Positions 4,353-7,122 of a stretch of DNA of 7,122 nucleotides are shown in pieces (position 1 is the stretch's first letter; every line of letters begins with the position of its first letter). The translations under genes were made by a program, and so were the position numbers. The stretch lies in the NCBI GenBank assembly GCA_030647175.1, contig JAUSJU010000051.1, positions 1 through 7,122 on the forward strand. The letters run 5' to 3'. Source of the DNA: a bacterium. GTDB taxonomy: Bacteria; Patescibacteriota; Minisyncoccia; Minisyncoccales; UBA10102. The notes under the pieces were generated by a model that did not search any database, was not told where the DNA came from, and worked only from the letters and a program-made list of their open reading frames with translations.

Positions 4353-5495
4353 ATGGCAGATACACAATATATTGAAATTGCGTCTCCAGAAGAGCAGGAG
4401 ATGCGAAAGGCTCTTGAGAAAAGAGGAGATCTTGAAGCGAAGAGATTGCTTCGTTTTCTCAATCTTCCGGACCTATCCAGAACAGAGGGAAGTCCGTTGA
4501 AAGAGATCGTTGATCGCACGAGAAACGTGAAAAGCCTTGAAGGATTTGATGTTATCAAGATACCAGAGATCATTGCAGTTCCCATCCTGTTTGATATGTT
4601 CAATATGCCCCCAGGGCATCCTGCGCGCAGCACGTCAGACACATATTACGTCAACGATGAAAATGTGTTGCGGACGCACGACACGGTATTCTGGTATTAC
4701 TATCTGAACCACCCCGTCATTCAAGAGAGGATCAAAAAGAATGAAGCGTTCGGCACGATCTGTTTTGGCAAGGTGTATCGCAAGGATGAAATAGACCGCA
4801 GACACATGAACGTATTCCATCAGATCGGCGGATTATACTTAGCTCCAGACAATCAGAGAACCGTCACTCCGGAAGATCTAAAGAATGTTCTCTCTGACAT
4901 CGCTCGGAATATTTTCGGCAACGACGTGAAGTTCCGTTTCTACGACCATACCTTTCCCTATACCGACCCTAGCTTTGAAATGGAAGCTGAGATCAACGGC
5001 CAATGGGTAGAGATGCTCGGATCAGGATTGCCGCGGAAAAGCGTTCTATCAAACTTCGGCCTTGAAGGGTACAACGGATGGGCGTTCGGATTCGGCTTAG
5101 AGCGTCTAGCGATGGCGTCTATGGAGTTGCCGGATATTCGGTTGCTCTGGTCCCAGGACGATCGGGTAAAACAGCAGCTCAAACTCGGCACCAAATTCAA
5201 AGAAGTTTCCAAGTTTCCCCCGATCATTCGTGATATATCGTTTGTGGTTGATAAGGATTTCGTGCCCAATAATTACTTTGACTTAATACGAGATCTGGGC
5301 GGAAATCTGGTGGAACAGGTGGAACTTCTTGACAGCTATGAAAACGCTGAGAAGTTCGGCGAGAACAAGATGAGCTATACCTACCGGATAACATACAGAA
5401 GCATGGATAGGACCTTGGTTTCAGGGGAAGTCGACGCCATTCAAGACCAGGTATACAAGCAGACGGCAGAGCAATTTAAGGCCGAACTGAGGTAG
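4353..5495 (+). CDS. pheS: Single-chain phenylalanyl-tRNA synthetase (mitochondrial-like)
   Basis: Class II synthetase that charges tRNA-Phe. Residues 60-285 are the alpha-type catalytic core: FNMPPGHPARSTSDTYYV (83-100), LRTH (106-109), motif 2 GKVYRKDEID (139-148) with Arg143, FHQ (155-157), FPYTDPSFEMEAEINGQWVE (201-220), and motif 3 GWAFGFGLERLAM (242-254) with Arg251 and the specificity-related Ala244. Residues 286-380, from SKFPPIIRDISFVVD, are an FDX-ACB anticodon-binding domain, normally the C-terminus of the separate beta subunit (PheT). SKFPPIIRDISF, DLIRDLGGNLVEQVELLD and YRITYRSMDRTL resemble mitochondrial PheRS closely. The N-terminal coiled coil of bacterial PheS is absent, and no pheT follows; gyrB does. 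The protein should be monomeric, without the beta editing domain. Residues 110-111 (Asp-Thr) and 159 (Gly) differ from the usual amino-acid-pocket residues. No Shine-Dalgarno. Confidence 0.93.
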   Translation: MADTQYIEIASPEEQEMRKALEKRGDLEAKRLLRFLNLPDLSRTEGSPLKEIVDRTRNVKSLEGFDVIKIPEIIAVPILFDMFNMPPGHPARSTSDTYYVNDENVLRTHDTVFWYYYLNHPVIQERIKKNEAFGTICFGKVYRKDEIDRRHMNVFHQIGGLYLAPDNQRTVTPEDLKNVLSDIARNIFGNDVKFRFYDHTFPYTDPSFEMEAEINGQWVEMLGSGLPRKSVLSNFGLEGYNGWAFGFGLERLAMASMELPDIRLLWSQDDRVKQQLKLGTKFKEVSKFPPIIRDISFVVDKDFVPNNYFDLIRDLGGNLVEQVELLDSYENAEKFGENKMSYTYRITYRSMDRTLVSGEVDAIQDQVYKQTAEQFKAELR

Positions 5496-5503
5496 GATTT
5501 TGG

Positions 5504-5538
5504 GCATATTTCCCCTTTGTTTCTTGCTGAAAATATGC
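5504..5538 (+). repeat. Inverted repeat flanking the gyrB -35 region
   Basis: GCATATTT (5504-5511) and its exact reverse complement AAATATGC (5531-5538), 19 nt apart, bracket the putative -35 box and abut the -10 box. It may be an operator or a weak hairpin; the RNA has no following T-run, so a terminator for pheS is unlikely here. Confidence 0.4.
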
Positions 5539-5544
5539 TAGTAT
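5517..5544 (+). promoter_or_regulatory. Candidate gyrB promoter
   Basis: An extended -10, TGC plus TAGTAT (5539-5544), with a poor -35 TTGTTT (5517-5522) 16 bp upstream. The start would be near 5551, giving a leader of about 20 nt. A second -10-like TATACA at 5550-5555 lacks a well-spaced -35. The gyrB Shine-Dalgarno is weak (GGA at 5564-5566). Confidence 0.45.
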
Positions 5545-5569
5545 TGAGGTATACATTTTCATTGGAATT

Positions 5570-7122
5570 ATGGCAAAAGAAGAGGTAAAAAAAGCCCGTC
5601 CCAAAGAGAGTAAGGGAGGGGAATATACCGCAAAGGAGATCTTTGTACTGGAAGGGTTGGATCCTGTGAGGAAGCGCCCTGGAATGTACATCGGTTCCAC
5701 GGGAATTGACGGACTCCACCACTTGATCTGGGAGGTTTTTGACAACTCCTTAGACGAAGCGATGGGGGGGTATGCAAAGAATATTGAAGTCACCTTGTTG
5801 CAAGCTGGCAGAGTGAGGGTGGTAGACGACGGACGAGGAATCCCAGTAGACAGACACGCCCAGACCAAGAAATCGGCATTGGAAACCGTGCTCACCACGC
5901 TGCATGCGGGAGCCAAGTTCGGAGGCAAAGCATACCAGGTCTCAGGAGGATTGCATGGAGTGGGAGTGTCTGTAGTGAACGCTCTTTCCACGTACCTGAA
6001 AGCAGAAGTGCGCCGTGACGGCGCAACGTATGAGCAAGAGTACAGCAGAGGAAAGGTGAAGGGGGCTGTGAAGAAAGTGGGAGTCTCTCGCGAGACAGGA
6101 ACCACCATCACCTTTGAACCTGACGCAGACATCTTCAAGGAAAGGGAGTTTGATCTCAAGCGCATTCTTTCCCATCTGAGGCAGCAGGCCTACCTTACTC
6201 CGGGAGTGAAGATCGTCGTCAAAGACGAACGGGAAAAAGAGCATCAGAACTACTGCTTCTACTTTGAAGGAGGACTGGCTTCCTACATCCAATACCTTAC
6301 CGAGGACATGACTCCCCAGCACGAGACCGTATTCTACGTGAAAGCAGAGAAAGAAGGAGTGCAGGTGGAAGCTGCGTTGCGCTACACGGAAGAGTTTGAG
6401 ATCTATGAGGAAAGTTTCGCAAACAACATAGGCACGCAAGAGGGGGGTATGCATTTGACCGGGTTCAGAACGGCGCTCACCCGCACGCTCAACGACTATG
6501 GAAAGAAGAACAACTACCTGAAGGGAGAAGACTCCCTTACCGGAGAGGACGTGAGAGAGGGGATGACCGCTGTGGTGTCAGTAAAGATACGGGAGCCTCA
6601 GTTTGAGGGACAGACCAAAGCAAAGCTAGGAAATCCTGAGGCCAAGACCGCAGTAGAAGCCGTAGTGGGGGAGGCCTTGTCTGACTTCTTGGAGAGGAAT
6701 CCACAGGACGCGAGAGCCATTCTTGAAAAAGGCTTGCTTGCTTCCAAAGCAAGAAAAGCCGCAAAGGCAGCCAGGCAGACCATTCTGAGAAAGGGAGCTT
6801 TGGACGGGATGTCTCTTCCTGGGAAGTTAGCTGACTGCTCTTCGCGAAAGCCAGAAGAATCAGAGTTGTACATCGTGGAGGGCGAGAGTGCGGGTGGCAG
6901 TGGAAAGCAAGCACGAGACAGAAGATTCCAGGCGATCCTTCCCTTGAGAGGAAAGATTCTCAACGTGGAACGGGCAAGACTGGATAAGATATTGGAATCC
7001 AAGGAGATCAAGAATCTGATCATTGCGATCGGGACCGCCATAGGGGAAGATTTTGACATTGAAAAAGCGAGGTACCATCGCATCATCATCATGACCGATG
7101 CGGACGTTGACGGTTCTCACAT
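5570..7122 (+). CDS. gyrB: DNA gyrase subunit B (3' end outside window)
   Basis: ATPase and TOPRIM subunit of gyrase, which introduces negative supercoils with GyrA. The frame stays open from the ATG at 5570 to the window end: 517 whole codons. In order: a Lys-rich N-terminus; YTAKEIFVLEGLDPVRKRPG (19-38); GHKL ATPase residues Glu55 and Asn59 in EVFDNSLDEA; Asp86 and GRG (88-90); the ATP lid GGLHGVGVSVVNALS (126-140); transducer QTKAKLGN with Lys350; then TOPRIM EGESAGGSGKQ with catalytic Glu437; ILPLRGKILNVE; and DADVDGSH with metal-binding Asp510, Asp512 and Asp514. All catalytic residues are intact. The early break removes the rest of TOPRIM and the GyrA-interacting tail. ParE is the alternative; the TOPRIM wording and the stretch IGTAIGEDFDIEKARYH favour GyrB. 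It has its own candidate promoter and lies 74 nt after pheS. Confidence 0.95.
   Translation, partial: MAKEEVKKARPKESKGGEYTAKEIFVLEGLDPVRKRPGMYIGSTGIDGLHHLIWEVFDNSLDEAMGGYAKNIEVTLLQAGRVRVVDDGRGIPVDRHAQTKKSALETVLTTLHAGAKFGGKAYQVSGGLHGVGVSVVNALSTYLKAEVRRDGATYEQEYSRGKVKGAVKKVGVSRETGTTITFEPDADIFKEREFDLKRILSHLRQQAYLTPGVKIVVKDEREKEHQNYCFYFEGGLASYIQYLTEDMTPQHETVFYVKAEKEGVQVEAALRYTEEFEIYEESFANNIGTQEGGMHLTGFRTALTRTLNDYGKKNNYLKGEDSLTGEDVREGMTAVVSVKIREPQFEGQTKAKLGNPEAKTAVEAVVGEALSDFLERNPQDARAILEKGLLASKARKAAKAARQTILRKGALDGMSLPGKLADCSSRKPEESELYIVEGESAGGSGKQARDRRFQAILPLRGKILNVERARLDKILESKEIKNLIIAIGTAIGEDFDIEKARYHRIIIMTDADVDGSH

Noticed and set aside
5476..6165. Long minus-strand open frame (229 codons) opposite the gyrB start
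   Set aside because: It lies over the conserved GHKL ATPase domain of gyrB. Its translation is Ser/Thr/Pro-rich with no recognisable domain, as expected of the antisense of a conserved gene.
6537..7092. Overlapping minus-strand open frames opposite gyrB
   Set aside because: Antisense of well-conserved GyrB transducer and TOPRIM sequence; low-complexity translations and no start signals.
1..7122. CRISPR arrays, insertion sequences, phage genes, riboswitches or T-boxes
   Set aside because: No direct-repeat arrays, transposase frames, attachment-like repeats or recognisable riboswitch cores were seen. The intergenic gaps are too short for a T-box upstream of pheS.

Overview
The window is bacterial. 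It probably comes from a Patescibacteria/CPR-type genome (Parcubacteria-like), although nothing here proves that placement. The reasons are dense single-strand packing, short intergenic gaps, tRNA genes without an encoded 3' CCA, conserved information-processing genes mixed with small unrecognised proteins, and a small membrane protein of a kind I associate with this group. TGA is used as a stop (gatC, pyrF), so this is the standard code and not the TGA=Gly code of Gracilibacteria. Every gene I can support is on the + strand.

Layout. (1) 1-2061: the tail of gatC, then gatA, then a 173-aa membrane-anchored protein with a HEPN-like R-N-x3-H motif. They are joined by a 1-nt gap and a 4-nt ATGA overlap, so they read as one operon. 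No gatB is in view. (2) 2045-2402: a tRNA cluster with its own promoter, giving an initiator-type tRNA-fMet of unusual structure, a second CAU tRNA (elongator Met most likely) and tRNA-Asp(GUC). A perfect 13-bp palindrome lies between the first two. (3) 2401-3887: a self-contained pyrF-pyrE operon (orotate to UMP) with a consensus promoter, a perfect Shine-Dalgarno sequence, a palindrome around the -10 box and a terminator. (4) 3889-4313: a monocistronic 113-aa gene of unknown function with strong expression signals; its stop codon lies inside its own terminator hairpin. (5) 4318-5495: a single-chain phenylalanyl-tRNA synthetase, with an alpha-type catalytic domain fused to a C-terminal FDX-ACB anticodon-binding domain as in mitochondrial PheRS. 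Its predicted transcript is leaderless. (6) 5517-7122: the gyrB promoter and the first 517 codons of gyrB, cut by the window end within the TOPRIM domain.

How it fits together. The dominant theme is tRNA biology: the GatCAB amidotransferase corrects Glu-tRNA(Gln) and/or Asp-tRNA(Asn), tRNA genes follow, and PheRS charges tRNA-Phe. pyrFE suggests that UMP is made from imported or salvaged orotate. Transcription units are packed end to start, with terminator T-runs running into the next -35 box. Translation starts are mixed: perfect Shine-Dalgarno (pyrF, orphan), moderate (pyrE), coupled without one (gatA, HEPN gene) and leaderless (pheS).

The best candidates for something new are the monomeric mitochondrial-like PheRS with altered amino-acid-pocket positions, the initiator tRNA with paired departures at positions 18 and 55 plus C33, the HEPN-like membrane protein, and the orphan gene whose stop codon is part of its terminator.
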